Positions 22,157 through 30,997 are shown, counted from the first letter of the stretch. The stretch is DNA of 64,000 bases from Micromonospora sp. NBC_01796 (GCF_035917455.1 NZ_CP109078.1:1116001-1180000); one strand, 5' to 3'. The notes: generated by a model not told the origin, from the letters alone. Numbers and translations: made by a program.

Positions 22157-22693
22157 ATGGTGTTGACTTGCCCGGTGCGGACCGCGGAGACCAACCAGAA
22201 CCATCGCGTACGGGGGCGGTCCCGTCGCGACCTGATCCGGGCGGCCGGCCTGGTGGCACTGACCGCCGGAACGGGGTCACTGGCCGCGTGCGGCCTGTTC
22301 GGCGACGACCCGGTGCCACCGCCGCCCGACCCGCTCGCCCCCCTGGTGACCAACACCCTCGATCTCGCCGCCCGGTACGACGCCGCCGTGGCGGCCTTTC
22401 CCGATCTCGCCGACCGGCTGGCCCCGGTGGCACAGGCGCACCGGGCACACGCGGCGGAACTCGCCCGGGTGACCCGCACCGCCCTGCCCAGCGGCAGCCC
22501 GTCGGCCGGCGCCCCGGCGGGCACGGCGACACCCCCCGGCGACTCGAAGAGTGCGCTGGCGATGTTGCGGGCGGCCGAGACCGAGGGCCGGGAGACCATG
22601 GCCAAGGCCTGCACCGAGGCCCCGGCCGACCGGGCGGTCCTGCTCGGCACCATCGCCGCGGCGCGGGCCACCCACCTGGAGGTCCTCCGGTGA
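22157..22693 (+). CDS. Putative Tat-exported lipoprotein, function unknown
   Basis: The 178-residue product has a twin-arginine signal (SRRDLIRAAG, residues 22-31), a short hydrophobic core and a lipobox LAAC with Cys at 45. The mature part is helical and Ala-rich with a Ser/Pro/Gly linker (about 112-130). It stands directly before a ferritin-like protein gene, with a small frame overlapping both, so the three are probably co-transcribed. The N-terminal start is uncertain (ATG 22157, or GTG 22175). Confidence 0.75.
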   Translation: MVLTCPVRTAETNQNHRVRGRSRRDLIRAAGLVALTAGTGSLAACGLFGDDPVPPPPDPLAPLVTNTLDLAARYDAAVAAFPDLADRLAPVAQAHRAHAAELARVTRTALPSGSPSAGAPAGTATPPGDSKSALAMLRAAETEGRETMAKACTEAPADRAVLLGTIAAARATHLEVLR

Positions 22694-22842
22694 ACCGGGC
22701 CGAAGGTGCCGTGGCGGGCCGAGCGGAAGGTGCCACGGTGAGCCGGGTGGGCGGCACGGGGACCGGCGGGCCGGCACATCGGCCGAACGGGAGCGACCGG
22801 ACGAGCGGGCCAGCGGTGGTCCGGGCGGGGGTGGACGGATGA
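22690..22842 (+). CDS. Possible 50-residue linker ORF coupled on both sides
   Basis: GTG at 22690 overlaps the lipoprotein stop (GTGA), and this frame's TGA overlaps the next gene's ATG (ATGA). The product is low-complexity (Gly/Ala/Arg/Val) with an internal repeat (RAEGA). The double overlap suggests a real coupling frame or a leader that carries ribosomes to the ferritin-like gene; the composition argues against a folded protein. Confidence 0.35.
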   Translation: MNRAEGAVAGRAEGATVSRVGGTGTGGPAHRPNGSDRTSGPAVVRAGVDG

Positions 22843-23261
22843 GCGGGCCACTGGACGCGGCACTCGCCGCCGAGCACGCGGCGATCTTCGCGTACGGGCC
22901 GATCGGGGTGCGACTGGCCGGGGCGGCGGCCACCGACGCACGGGCCGCCGAGGCCGCTCACCGGACCCGGCGGGACGCGCTGGTGCTGCTGTTGACCACC
23001 GGCGGCGGGACCGCGCCCGCGGCGGCGGCCAGTTACGAGTTGCCGTACCCGGTCACGGATCCGGCGTCGGCGCTGCGGCTGGCGGTCGAGATCGAGGAAC
23101 GTACCGGCGCGGTCTGGCGGGCGGCGCTCGCCACCACCACCGGTGTCGAACGTGGGCGGGCTCTGGACGCGCTGACCGACTGCGCCGTACGGGCCACCCG
23201 GTGGCGGCGCACCGCGGGCGTCACTCCCGCCACGGTGGCATTCCCCGGTCGACCAACCTAG
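22839..23261 (+). CDS. Ferritin-like domain protein (DUF4439-like)
   Basis: The 140-residue all-helical protein begins MSGPLDAALAAEHAAIFAYGPIGVRL; the EHAAIFAYG motif is typical of actinobacterial ferritin-like DUF4439 proteins. Further helices hold acidic and Arg-rich segments. A diiron function is possible, but only one ExxH-type motif (EHA) is obvious. It is the last gene of the lipoprotein unit and is followed by the second 70-bp palindromic element. Confidence 0.78.
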   Translation: MSGPLDAALAAEHAAIFAYGPIGVRLAGAAATDARAAEAAHRTRRDALVLLLTTGGGTAPAAAASYELPYPVTDPASALRLAVEIEERTGAVWRAALATTTGVERGRALDALTDCAVRATRWRRTAGVTPATVAFPGRPT

Positions 23262-23279
23262 ACCGCAGACCAGGCGCAG

Positions 23280-23357
23280 CGACGATCTTGCACTTGTGGT
23301 GGGCCACAAATCCGGACGAGTACCTCGATCCGGGGCGCCACAAGTGCAAGATCGTCG
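23280..23357. repeat. 70-bp palindromic element, copy B
   Basis: The core 23284-23353 starts GATCTTGCACTTGTGG and ends with its exact complement; flanking bases extend the perfect outer stem to 20 bp. The loop contains an inner stem (CCGGACGAG with CTCGATCCGG, one bulge). Length (70 bp) and arms match copy A at 11991-12060, while the inner stem differs in sequence but keeps its pairing. It follows the ferritin-like gene and precedes a PadR gene, so it may also end transcription. Confidence 0.88.
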
Positions 23358-23456
23358 AGGGAATCGGTGGTGGGCGGGGATCGGTGGTGGGCGGGTCGGC
23401 CGAGTGGATCGTCAGCGAGTTGCGGGCGGGATACCCGGTATACATACTCGGTAGCC

Positions 23457-23996
23457 GTGTCCATCCGCTACGGCCTGCTGGCCCTGCTCGAACGCGGGCC
23501 GATGTACGGCTACCAGCTCCGATCCGCCTTCGAGGAGTCGATCGGCGCCACCTGGCCGCTCAACATCGGGCAGGTCTACACCACCCTCGGCCGCCTCGTC
23601 CGGGACGAGTTGGTCGAATCGTTGCCGGAGCACGACGCCGGGCAGCGGCCGTACCGGATCACCGAGGCCGGACGGGCGGACCTGGCCGGGTGGTTCGGCA
23701 CGGCGCTGCGCCGTACCGACCGGCCCCGGGACGAGTTGACGATCAAGCTGGCGCTGGCGCTGGCCACACCGGGGGTCGACATCGACGCGGTGGTGAACAC
23801 CCAGCGGGTGGCGAGCAGGCAGGCGCTGCAGGAGTTCGTCCGGCGCAAGATCCGCGACACCGACGCCGACAACGTCTCCGGGCGGCTGGTGCTGGACGCG
23901 ATGATCTTCCAGACCGAGGCGGAGATCCGCTGGCTGGACCACTGCCTGGAGACCCTGGGCCGGGGCGGCACGCGGCCGGTAGCCGAGCAGCCGTAG
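23457..23996 (+). CDS. PadR-family transcriptional regulator
   Basis: GTG at 23457 begins SIRYGLLALLERGPMYGYQL, the start of a PadR winged helix (residues about 1-85, with VYTTLGRLVRDELVE). A C-terminal helical dimerisation region follows, giving 179 residues, typical of the longer PadR subgroup. There is no ribosome site, and a TATACAT-like -10 at 23439-23445 lies just before the start, so the mRNA is probably leaderless or nearly so. The F420-type reductase gene downstream may be a target. Confidence 0.9.
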   Translation: MSIRYGLLALLERGPMYGYQLRSAFEESIGATWPLNIGQVYTTLGRLVRDELVESLPEHDAGQRPYRITEAGRADLAGWFGTALRRTDRPRDELTIKLALALATPGVDIDAVVNTQRVASRQALQEFVRRKIRDTDADNVSGRLVLDAMIFQTEAEIRWLDHCLETLGRGGTRPVAEQP

Positions 23997-24078
23997 GGGT
24001 TCCGGTCAGGGAATCGACGCCGGGCGCCCACCGGCACCGGATCCGCCGCCGTCGGGGGCTTTTCTTTTCCCCGGAAAC

Positions 24079-24093
24079 CGACACACTGTGTCG
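24079..24093. promoter_or_regulatory. 15-bp palindrome across a start codon
   Basis: CGACACACTGTGTCG is a perfect 7+1+7 palindrome. It covers the GTG start at 24088 of the reductase gene and ends right before an alternative ATG at 24094. Operator-like; the neighbouring PadR regulator is a candidate ligand. Confidence 0.45.
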
Positions 24094-24654
24094 ATGTCCG
24101 CACTCGGTACGCTCGCCCGCCGGTTCAGCCACCGACGGTGGTTCGCCCGGACGGTCCGGTTCGTCGTCCCGGTCGACCGGGTGATCGGTCGCCTGACCAG
24201 GGGACGGGTGGTCGCGCTCGGGATCGCCCCGTCGCTGATCATCACGACCACCGGCCGCCGCTCGGGACAGCCCCGCAGCAACCCCCTGCTCTTCGTACGC
24301 GACGGCGACGCGTACGTGGTGATCGCCTCGAACTGGGGCCAGGCCCAGCACCCGGCCTGGTCGCTGAACCTGCTCGCCGACCCGAGCGCCACGGTCACCC
24401 TCGACGGCGCCCGGCTCCCGGTCCGGGCCACCCTGGCGGAGGGTGCGCAGCGGGAACGGCTGTGGCAACTGCTGCTGACGGAGTGGCCGGCGTACCAGAC
24501 CTATGTGGAGCGGGCCGGCGGCCGGGACCTGCGGATCTTCCGGCTGGCCCCGGACGGCCCCGCCACCGCAGCCGACGACGGCGCCCCGGCGGACGGCCCT
24601 GCCGCCGTGGCCGACGATGGCGCCGACGCGGGTCCGCCCGACCCGCGGCCCTGA
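24088..24654 (+). CDS. Nitroreductase / deazaflavin-dependent oxidoreductase family protein
   Basis: The 188-residue protein has the split-barrel pattern of the F420H2-dependent (DUF385, Ddn-like) family: LIITTTGRRSGQPRSNPLLF (about 50-70) and ASNWGQAQHPAWSLNLLADP (about 80-100). It probably reduces quinones or related compounds with F420H2. The last 30 residues are an Asp/Ala/Pro-rich tail with a near-duplicated segment (DDGAPADGPA), unlike the family and likely disordered. The start could be GTG 24088 or ATG 24094. Confidence 0.88.
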   Translation: MSMSALGTLARRFSHRRWFARTVRFVVPVDRVIGRLTRGRVVALGIAPSLIITTTGRRSGQPRSNPLLFVRDGDAYVVIASNWGQAQHPAWSLNLLADPSATVTLDGARLPVRATLAEGAQRERLWQLLLTEWPAYQTYVERAGGRDLRIFRLAPDGPATAADDGAPADGPAAVADDGADAGPPDPRP

Positions 24655-24655
24655 G

Positions 24656-24671
24656 CCCGGACCGGTCCGGG
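24656..24671. terminator. Palindromic terminator between convergent genes
   Basis: A 16-bp perfect palindrome CCCGGACCGGTCCGGG fills almost all of the 18 bp between the stop codons of the reductase gene (24654) and the VIT1-like gene (24673). Confidence 0.55.
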
Positions 24672-24672
24672 G

Positions 24673-25389
24673 TCAGCCGAGCGGGCCGCCGAGGCCGATC
24701 AACCGCCCGACCAGGTACGTCACCACGGCCGCCGCCATACCGAGCAGCAGTTGCCGGGTGCCGCTGATCCACCACGGCCGGCCGGTGAACCGGGCCACCA
24801 GCGCACCGGCCACGAACAGGCCCAGCGCGCCGACGCCCAACGCCAGCCAGAGGTTGGTGAAGCCGACCAGGTAGGTCAGCAGGGGCACCAGGGCGCCGAT
24901 GGAGAAGCAGACCGTCGACAGGATCGCGGCCGTCCAGGGGCTCGGCTGCTCGTCCGGATCGACCCCGAGTTCCTCGCGTACGTGCACCCGCAGCGCCTCT
25001 TCGGGGTTGCTCCGCAGCGCCAGGGCGACCTGTTCGGCGAGATGACGGGGCAGCCCGCGCTGCACCCAGGCGTCGGCCAGTTCCTGCGCCTCGGCCTCCG
25101 GGTGCCGCTCCAGTTCGCGACGCTCCTTGGCCACCTCGGCGGCCAACTGCTCGTTCTGGGAGCGGACGCTGGTGTACTCGCCGAGCCCCATCGAGATCGC
25201 TCCGGCGACGAGGCCGGCGACGCCGGTCAGCACGATGGTGCGCGGCGCGATGCCGCCCCCACCGACGCCGGCGATCAAGGCGATGTTGGTGACCAGTCCG
25301 TCCATCGCACCGAAGACGGCGGGGCGCAGCCAGCCACCGGAGACGTCGGCGTGATGGTCCTCTCGTACCGCTGCCGGGGTTTCGGTCAT
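24673..25389 (-). CDS. VIT1/CCC1-family transporter
   Basis: The 238-residue membrane protein has the CCC1/VIT1 pattern: [16 protein letters not shown] in the first helix, [17 protein letters not shown] in the second, a long charged cytoplasmic region (about 80-150, with [18 protein letters not shown]) and three C-terminal helices. Relatives move Fe(II) or Mn(II) out of the cytosol. ATG at 25389 overlaps the map stop codon (ATGA), so it is coupled to map. Confidence 0.92.
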   Translation of the reverse strand: MTETPAAVREDHHADVSGGWLRPAVFGAMDGLVTNIALIAGVGGGGIAPRTIVLTGVAGLVAGAISMGLGEYTSVRSQNEQLAAEVAKERRELERHPEAEAQELADAWVQRGLPRHLAEQVALALRSNPEEALRVHVREELGVDPDEQPSPWTAAILSTVCFSIGALVPLLTYLVGFTNLWLALGVGALGLFVAGALVARFTGRPWWISGTRQLLLGMAAAVVTYLVGRLIGLGGPLG

Positions 25390-26243
25390 GGCAGGGTGAG
25401 GATCTCGTGACCGTCCTCGGTCACCAGGATCGTGTGCTCGAACTGGGCGGTCCACCGCCGGTCCTTGGTCACGACGGTCCAGCCGTCGGCCCACATGTCG
25501 TACTCGTGGGTGCCGAGGGTGATCATCGGCTCGATGGTGAAGGTCATCCCCGGTTCCATCACGTCGGTGGGCCGGGGGCTGTCGTAGTGCGGGACGTACA
25601 GCCCGCTGTGGAAGGTCTCGCCGATGCCGTGGCCGGTGAAGTCGCGTACCACCCCGTAGCCGAACCGGCGGGCGTACGACTCGATCACCCGACCGATGAC
25701 GTTGATCTGCCGCCCCGGGGCGACCGCCCGGATGCCCCGCATCATGGCCTCGTGGGTCCGCTCCACCAGCAGCCGGTTCGGCTCCGCCACCTCGCCCACG
25801 CAGAACGTGGCGTCGGTGTCGCCGTGCACCCCGTCGATGAAGGCGGTGACGTCGACGTTGATGATGTCGCCGTCCTCCAGCACGGTGGTGTCCGGGATGC
25901 CGTGGCAGATGACCTCGTTCAGGCTGGTGCAGCACGACTTGGGGAAACCCCGGTAGCCCAGCGTCGACGGGTACGCGCCCTGGTCGACCAGGAACTCGTG
26001 CACCACCCGGTCGATCTCGTCCGTGGTGACCCCCGGCTTGCAGTGCTCACCCGCGAGCTGCGTGGCCTGCGCGGCGATCCGCCCGGCGACCCGCATCTTC
26101 TCGATCGTCTCGGCGGTCTGCACGTGGGATCCGCGCCACTGGGCGGGCCGCTTCTTGCCGACGTACTCCGGTCGGGCGATCTGGGGCGGCACCGGCCGCC
26201 ACGGGGACAGCGTGCCTGGGGTGAGTGGCGCACGGACGTTCAT
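25386..26243 (-). CDS. map: Type I methionine aminopeptidase
   Basis: The 285-residue enzyme removes initiator Met from nascent proteins. The five metal ligands are visible in [18 protein letters not shown] (two Asp), [13 protein letters not shown] (His), EPMITLG (Glu) and [12 protein letters not shown] (Glu). A 40-residue N-terminal extension with a [12 protein letters not shown] motif is typical of actinobacterial MetAP1c. It is the first gene of a two-gene unit with the VIT1-like transporter. ATG at 26243 was chosen from the conserved N-terminus. Confidence 0.96.
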   Translation of the reverse strand: MNVRAPLTPGTLSPWRPVPPQIARPEYVGKKRPAQWRGSHVQTAETIEKMRVAGRIAAQATQLAGEHCKPGVTTDEIDRVVHEFLVDQGAYPSTLGYRGFPKSCCTSLNEVICHGIPDTTVLEDGDIINVDVTAFIDGVHGDTDATFCVGEVAEPNRLLVERTHEAMMRGIRAVAPGRQINVIGRVIESYARRFGYGVVRDFTGHGIGETFHSGLYVPHYDSPRPTDVMEPGMTFTIEPMITLGTHEYDMWADGWTVVTKDRRWTAQFEHTILVTEDGHEILTLP

Positions 26244-26314
26244 GCATCCAGCCTATCGCCGGGGGTGCGGGCGCTCACCGCGCCGTGACTCCCGCCACGA
26301 CGGCTTCGTTCACC

Positions 26315-26334
26315 CCGGCGGGCCCACCCGCCGG
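26315..26334 (-). terminator. Hairpin terminator after the SpoIIE-type gene
   Basis: CCGGCGGG (26315-26322) pairs with CCCGCCGG (26327-26334) around a 4-base loop, 20 bases downstream of the stop at 26355. Confidence 0.55.
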
Positions 26335-26354
26335 CCGGACCGGTCGGGTCCGGA

Positions 26355-27482
26355 TCAGGACGACAGGCGCCGCCAGAAGGTCAGCTCGGTGCCCTCGGCG
26401 GTACGGCTCACCCGCAGCTCGCCGAGCGCCCGGATCAGCTCCAACCCCCGCCCCCGGAACCCCGGATCGTGCGCCTCCCGCCACTGGCCGCTGTCCCGTA
26501 CGGTCGCCACCACCGTGCCGTCGGCGACGGTCACCTCGACGGTGATGGTCCGGTCCACCGGTGCCACCGGATGCTCGATCGCGTTCGCCGCCGCCTCGGA
26601 GACCGCGACCACAAGATCGAACAGGTCTTCCTCGCCCACCTGGTGCTCGGTGAGGAAGTCCAGCAACCGCTGGCGCAGGGTGCTCAGCTTGGTCGGGTCC
26701 GCCGGCAGGCGCAGGGCGAACCGGTTCGGCGCGGTCTCCGCGAGCGCCAGGATCGCCACCCCGTCGGCCCTCGGCCGGCGTGGTGCCTGGACGAAACGCA
26801 CCTGGATCAGCTCCTCTATCTGCTCTTCGGCCGGCTCGACCGGGATCGCCGCCACCGGCCGGGGCGAGTCCCACACCGGGCGGAACGGGAAGATCACGTC
26901 GGCCGGGGGCGCCACCGGGGTGGGTGCCCGTGCGGGGGCCGCGCTGTAGAACAGCAGCCGCGCCCCCGGCGCCAACCGGGACTCGATCGTGTCGTACCGG
27001 GCATCGGGCCCGGCCCCGATCGGCGGGCCGAGCGGTCGCCGGTGCAGCAGGTCGATCTGGCCCTCGGGGCCGAGGCAGACCGGTGACGGGTGACCCGCGC
27101 TGGCGTAGCAGAGCCGGCCGGTGTGCGGGTCGAACTCCAGGCAGACCACGATCGCGTACGACCCGCGCAGCGCGTTGCCGAACTGCGCGTTGAGGTGGGT
27201 GAGGGCGGTACCGGGCGCCACCCCGCCCAGCAGCTCCGCCAGCAGTGCGGTACGCAGTTGACCCATCGCCGCCACCGCCGGCACCCCGGTGTCGAGCACG
27301 TCCCCGACCACCAGCACCAGGTGGCCGTCGACGCTCGTGACCACGTCGTACCAGTCGCCGCCGCCCGTACCTGCGGTGTCGACCGTGGTGGTGCCGGCAT
27401 CGACGCCGACAGGGAGTTGGCGCGTACCGTGCACCGGACCGGCCGGGTTTAGGCCGTCGTCTCCTGCCGGTCCCGCGCTCAT
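26355..27482 (-). CDS. SpoIIE-type PP2C phosphatase fused to anti-sigma-type HATPase
   Basis: ATG at 27482 has AGGAGG five bases upstream; the frame continues 32 codons further but without a ribosome site. The 375-residue product has a PP2C/SpoIIE phosphatase domain (about 20-190, GGGDWYDVV and VVGDVLDTGV) and a C-terminal HATPase_c_2 domain (about 245-370, VVAVSEAAANAIEH, RDSGQW, GRGLELI). This pairing switches anti-sigma-factor partners by dephosphorylating an antagonist and phosphorylating another protein. No sensor domain is visible. Its sigma factor and antagonist are not in the window. Confidence 0.9.
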   Translation of the reverse strand: MSAGPAGDDGLNPAGPVHGTRQLPVGVDAGTTTVDTAGTGGGDWYDVVTSVDGHLVLVVGDVLDTGVPAVAAMGQLRTALLAELLGGVAPGTALTHLNAQFGNALRGSYAIVVCLEFDPHTGRLCYASAGHPSPVCLGPEGQIDLLHRRPLGPPIGAGPDARYDTIESRLAPGARLLFYSAAPARAPTPVAPPADVIFPFRPVWDSPRPVAAIPVEPAEEQIEELIQVRFVQAPRRPRADGVAILALAETAPNRFALRLPADPTKLSTLRQRLLDFLTEHQVGEEDLFDLVVAVSEAAANAIEHPVAPVDRTITVEVTVADGTVVATVRDSGQWREAHDPGFRGRGLELIRALGELRVSRTAEGTELTFWRRLSS

Positions 27483-28063
27483 CTCGCCTCCTGCTCCCGC
27501 CGGTGTGGAGGGCCGCTCAGCTCTCTCACCGTGTCCGCCCAGTACCCGATGGGAGGAGCGCCGTAACGCTTTGATCATGGTCAGTTGAGCGGTGTGGTGA
27601 GCACGACACCCACGGTGACCACGGCCGGAGCGGTCCGGGCGCGATCAGGCGGGGATCGGCGGCGGTAGCTGGATTCGATAATCGGATTGCCCCGACACCC
27701 CGGCCGGCCGCATGCTCGTTGTCATGCCGATGCGCGAGGACCGACGAGTGCGCCACCGGTGCGCCGGGTCGTCAACCGCGGCGGGAGCCGGACCGGCCCG
27801 CTGAGCCACTCCGGGCACCACAGATCTCCCGGAGACCCGGACACGGGTCTCCGACCGGGCCGGATCACACCGGCCCAGAGCCGGGCCCTCGGACGGCCCG
27901 GCGTACGCGACGGCGCGGGACGCGGTCACCTCTCTCACCCGTACGGCAACCGCCGTGCCAACGCCCGTTCCGCGCCGTCGCACCCACCACTGGGCCACGA
28001 GATCCGACAAACCACGCTCGGCGCCCGAAGCAGGTTCAGACCGACACGAACCAGGAGTGCCGG
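27483..28063. other. 581-bp stretch without a convincing gene
   Basis: Open frames here have no ribosome site and no recognisable product. The only structure seen is three consecutive hairpins at 27830-27901: a 9-bp stem (27830-27838 with 27845-27853), a 7-bp stem (27857-27863 with 27870-27876) and a 7-bp stem (27881-27887 with 27895-27901). They lie 160-235 bases beyond the 3' end of the DUF456 gene and may end its transcripts. Confidence 0.5.
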
Positions 28064-28564
28064 TCAGACCACGGCCAGGCCGACCACCCAGGTCAGCGCG
28101 ATGGCGAGGGCGACGCTCAGTTCGACCAGCATGGCCAGGCCGAACGCCTTGAGCGCGTCCTTGGTCGACGGCCAGGCCAACCGGTTCTCGCCCAGCCGGA
28201 GCCGCTCGGCCAGCCAGACACCGAGCACGAAGCCGAGGACCAGGCCCACCACCGGCACGACGAAGAAGCCCACCAGCCCGAGTACGCCGCCGGCCAGCAA
28301 CGTGCTGTTCGGCACCCCGGTCCGCTTCAGGTTCCGCCCCGGCCAGGCGTACTTGATGATGGTCCCGACCACGGTGAGCGCGGTGGCGATGCCGAGCACC
28401 ACCCACCGGCCCCAGCCGCCGTCCGCGAAGATCGCCCAGATCAGTACGCCGCCCCAGCACAGCGGCAGTGCCGGCAGCACGGGCATGAGTACGCCGATGA
28501 TGCCGGCCAGGATGGCCAGTCCAGCCAGGACAGTGACCAGGGAATCGGTGTCCGTCAGATCCAC
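28064..28564 (-). CDS. DUF456 family membrane protein
   Basis: The 166-residue protein has three strong hydrophobic segments (about 10-50, 55-72, 88-120) and one at the C-terminus. The signature GVLMPVLPALPLCWGGVLIWA near the N-terminus matches DUF456. Function unknown; members are small inner-membrane proteins. GTG at 28564 is four bases after the stop of the GGDEF-EAL gene, so the two are co-transcribed. Confidence 0.87.
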   Translation of the reverse strand: MDLTDTDSLVTVLAGLAILAGIIGVLMPVLPALPLCWGGVLIWAIFADGGWGRWVVLGIATALTVVGTIIKYAWPGRNLKRTGVPNSTLLAGGVLGLVGFFVVPVVGLVLGFVLGVWLAERLRLGENRLAWPSTKDALKAFGLAMLVELSVALAIALTWVVGLAVV

Positions 28565-28568
28565 CCGG

Positions 28569-30737
28569 TCAGCCTGCCCTACGGAAGGCGGATTCGCGTA
28601 GTCGAGCGGTTATCTCGTCCGCCGCGACCGGCGCCCCGAAGTACAGCCCCTGCCCGGTGTCGCAGGTCAGCGCCCGCAGCCGGTCGGCCTGACCGGCCGT
28701 CTCCACCGCCTCGGCGGTCACCGACAGGCCCAGCGCGTGCGCCAACCGGACCAGGGCGTCCACGATCCGCTCGTCGACCAGGGCGAGCGGATCGCCGGTC
28801 CGGATCCCCTCGACGAACGGTGCGGCGAGCTTCAGCGTGTGGAACGGCAACCGCCGCAGGTACGCCAGGTTCGAGTAACCGGTGCCGAAGTCGTCGATGG
28901 CCAGGCGTACGCCGAGCGCGGCGAGCCGGCGCATCGAACGTACGGGCTCCCCGGAGGTGGCCATCAGCGCGCTCTCGGTGATCTCCAGTTGCAGCAGTTC
29001 GGCCGGGAAGCCGGTCTCGGCGAGCACGTCGGCCACCATGTCGACCACACCCGGATCGTTGACCTGCCGTACGGCCAGGTTGACGCTGACCACGAGGCGG
29101 GAGTCGGGGAACTCCCGCCGCCACCGGCTGCCGTACCCGCACGCCTGGTGCAGTACCCAGCGACCGAGTCGGATGATCAGGCCGGTCTCCTCGGCCAGCC
29201 CGATGAACTGGTCCGGGCCGAGCAGTCCCAGCTCCGGGTGCCGCCACCGGACCAGCGCCTCGACCGCCCGGGTCGATCCGTCGGCGAGTGCCACGATCGG
29301 CTGGTAGTCCACGGTGAACTCGCCCCGCTCCAGCGCGGCCGGCAGCACCGCGGCGAGCCCGGCGCGGGTGTTGTCCCGGGCGCCCCGCTCGGGGTCGTAG
29401 ACCGCCCAGCGTCCGCGCCCGTCCGCCTTGGCCCAGTAGAGGGTGGCGTCCGCGGCCTTCATCAGCTCGGCCGGGCGGGTCCCGGCGAGTGGGCCCTCGA
29501 CCAGGCCGATGCTCGCCGAGACCTCGAGCTGCTGGTCGCCGACATGCACCGGACGGGCGACGGTGGCCAGCGCCACCTCCGCCACGTCGATCACCTCCTG
29601 CGGGCCGCCGCTGCCGTCGACCAGGATGACAAACTCGTCGCCGCCCATCCGGGCGACCAGGTGACCACGGCCGGAGACGGATTCGGCGAGCCGCCGGGCG
29701 ACCACCACCAGCAACCGGTCACCGAGGTCGTGCCCGAGGCTGTCGTTGATCGCCTTGAAGCCGTCGAGGTCGAGGAAGCAGAGGCCGACCCGGTCGGCGG
29801 GTTCACCGTCGGCGAAGACCGCCGCCAGCCGGTCGAAGAAGAGGGTACGGTTCGGCAGCCCGGTCAGCGGGTCGTGCAGTGCCTGGAAGCGCAGCCGCTG
29901 CTGCAACTCGTACCGTTCGGTGATGTCCTCGGCCATGGCCACGATGAACCTCGGCCGGCCGTCGTCGTGCCGGATCAGGGAGAGCGCCAGGTCGGTCCGG
30001 ACGACGTCGCCGTCCTTGCGGCAGTACCGCTTCTCCACCCGGACGGTCTCCCGCTTGCCCTCGACCAGGTCCCGGTAGAGCTCGGCCAGCGGCTCGGCGT
30101 CCTCGGGGTGGCAGAGCGAGGTCACGTCGGTGTCGCGCAGTTCGCCGACGGAGTAGCCCAGCATCTCGGCGAACGCCTGGTTGACGTCGACGATCCGGCC
30201 GCCGGTGTCGGCGATCCCGATGCCCAGCGCGGCCCCGGTGAAGACGGCTCGGAACCGTGCCTCGCTGTCCCGCAGCGCCTGCTCGGTCTCGTCCCGGGCC
30301 TGCCAGGCCGAACGGCTGATCCGCTCCTGCTGGCTGAACGTCAGCTCGCGCAGCGCCCGGGCGAAGCCGGCGGCCAGGCCACCCTGCAACTGCGTCACCC
30401 GGTGCCGTACGGCCGGGGAGTCGGGCCGTTCGAGGAGGACCGCGGCGGCGAACCCGTTGCCGAGGGCGCGTACGGACCAGTCGAGCACGGCCGGGGCGGT
30501 CAGGTGCGCCCCGACGAGGGCCCGACCGACGTCGTCCGCGGGTTCGGCGCTGAACGGCTCGGCGAGCAACGCCTGCGCGAGCCGTACGGTGTGCACGGTC
30601 AGCAGGCGTTCGGTCTCCACCGCGCTCATCGGCACGAACCCGAGCCGGGCGACGGCGCCGGCCCACTGTTGGGCGTACCGGTGCACACCTGCCCGGCTGA
30701 ACTCCTCACCGCCGGCCGGTGGTACGGGGGCCGGCAC
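28569..30737 (-). CDS. PAS-GGDEF-EAL cyclic di-GMP signalling protein
   Basis: 722 residues: an Ala-rich N-terminal helical region (1-150), one PAS domain (about 155-280, RIVDVNQAFAEMLGY), a GGDEF domain (about 285-445) and an EAL domain (about 460-715). The cyclase site is intact (MGGDEF) but the product-inhibition RxxD site is RGHL, so feedback inhibition is unlikely. The phosphodiesterase ligands are kept (EALVRW, ITESAL, DDFGTGYSN, AEAVET, QG). The usual LKID after DDFG is LKLA; the Lys remains. It could therefore make and break c-di-GMP. It is probably cytoplasmic. Confidence 0.93.
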   Translation of the reverse strand: MPAPVPPAGGEEFSRAGVHRYAQQWAGAVARLGFVPMSAVETERLLTVHTVRLAQALLAEPFSAEPADDVGRALVGAHLTAPAVLDWSVRALGNGFAAAVLLERPDSPAVRHRVTQLQGGLAAGFARALRELTFSQQERISRSAWQARDETEQALRDSEARFRAVFTGAALGIGIADTGGRIVDVNQAFAEMLGYSVGELRDTDVTSLCHPEDAEPLAELYRDLVEGKRETVRVEKRYCRKDGDVVRTDLALSLIRHDDGRPRFIVAMAEDITERYELQQRLRFQALHDPLTGLPNRTLFFDRLAAVFADGEPADRVGLCFLDLDGFKAINDSLGHDLGDRLLVVVARRLAESVSGRGHLVARMGGDEFVILVDGSGGPQEVIDVAEVALATVARPVHVGDQQLEVSASIGLVEGPLAGTRPAELMKAADATLYWAKADGRGRWAVYDPERGARDNTRAGLAAVLPAALERGEFTVDYQPIVALADGSTRAVEALVRWRHPELGLLGPDQFIGLAEETGLIIRLGRWVLHQACGYGSRWRREFPDSRLVVSVNLAVRQVNDPGVVDMVADVLAETGFPAELLQLEITESALMATSGEPVRSMRRLAALGVRLAIDDFGTGYSNLAYLRRLPFHTLKLAAPFVEGIRTGDPLALVDERIVDALVRLAHALGLSVTAEAVETAGQADRLRALTCDTGQGLYFGAPVAADEITARLRESAFRRAG

Positions 30738-30796
30738 GGCTAGCCGCCGACGTGGTCAGGTGGGGCGATCCGCTGCCCGGCACCGCCGCCCGCCGG

Positions 30797-30814
30797 TCCA
30801 CTGTGCACAGTGGA
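30797..30814. promoter_or_regulatory. 18-bp perfect palindrome upstream of the GGDEF-EAL gene
   Basis: TCCACTGTGCACAGTGGA, arms of nine bases with no spacer, lies 60 bp before the start at 30737 and after the thiolase stop at 30998. This is a typical place for an operator of the GGDEF-EAL/DUF456 unit; the regulator is unknown. Confidence 0.6.
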
Positions 30815-30997
30815 GGTGTTGCCCCTCCGGCGATGTTCGTCAGGCCGTTGCATCGTCCGCCTCAGCTCGTACCGCCGGTCGTCGACCGGATCGATGAGCC
30901 ATCGAGCATACGCGCGGTCCGCCGCCCCGTGGCTCCGCCGCAGGGTCGTCACGATCCCGCCGATCGGGGCCCGTTCGACGGCACCGGGAGCGTCGCC

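Noticed and set aside
27483-28063. Open frames in the gap, such as 27526-27756 on the minus strand
   Set aside because: No ribosome site, no domain, and composition without coding bias.
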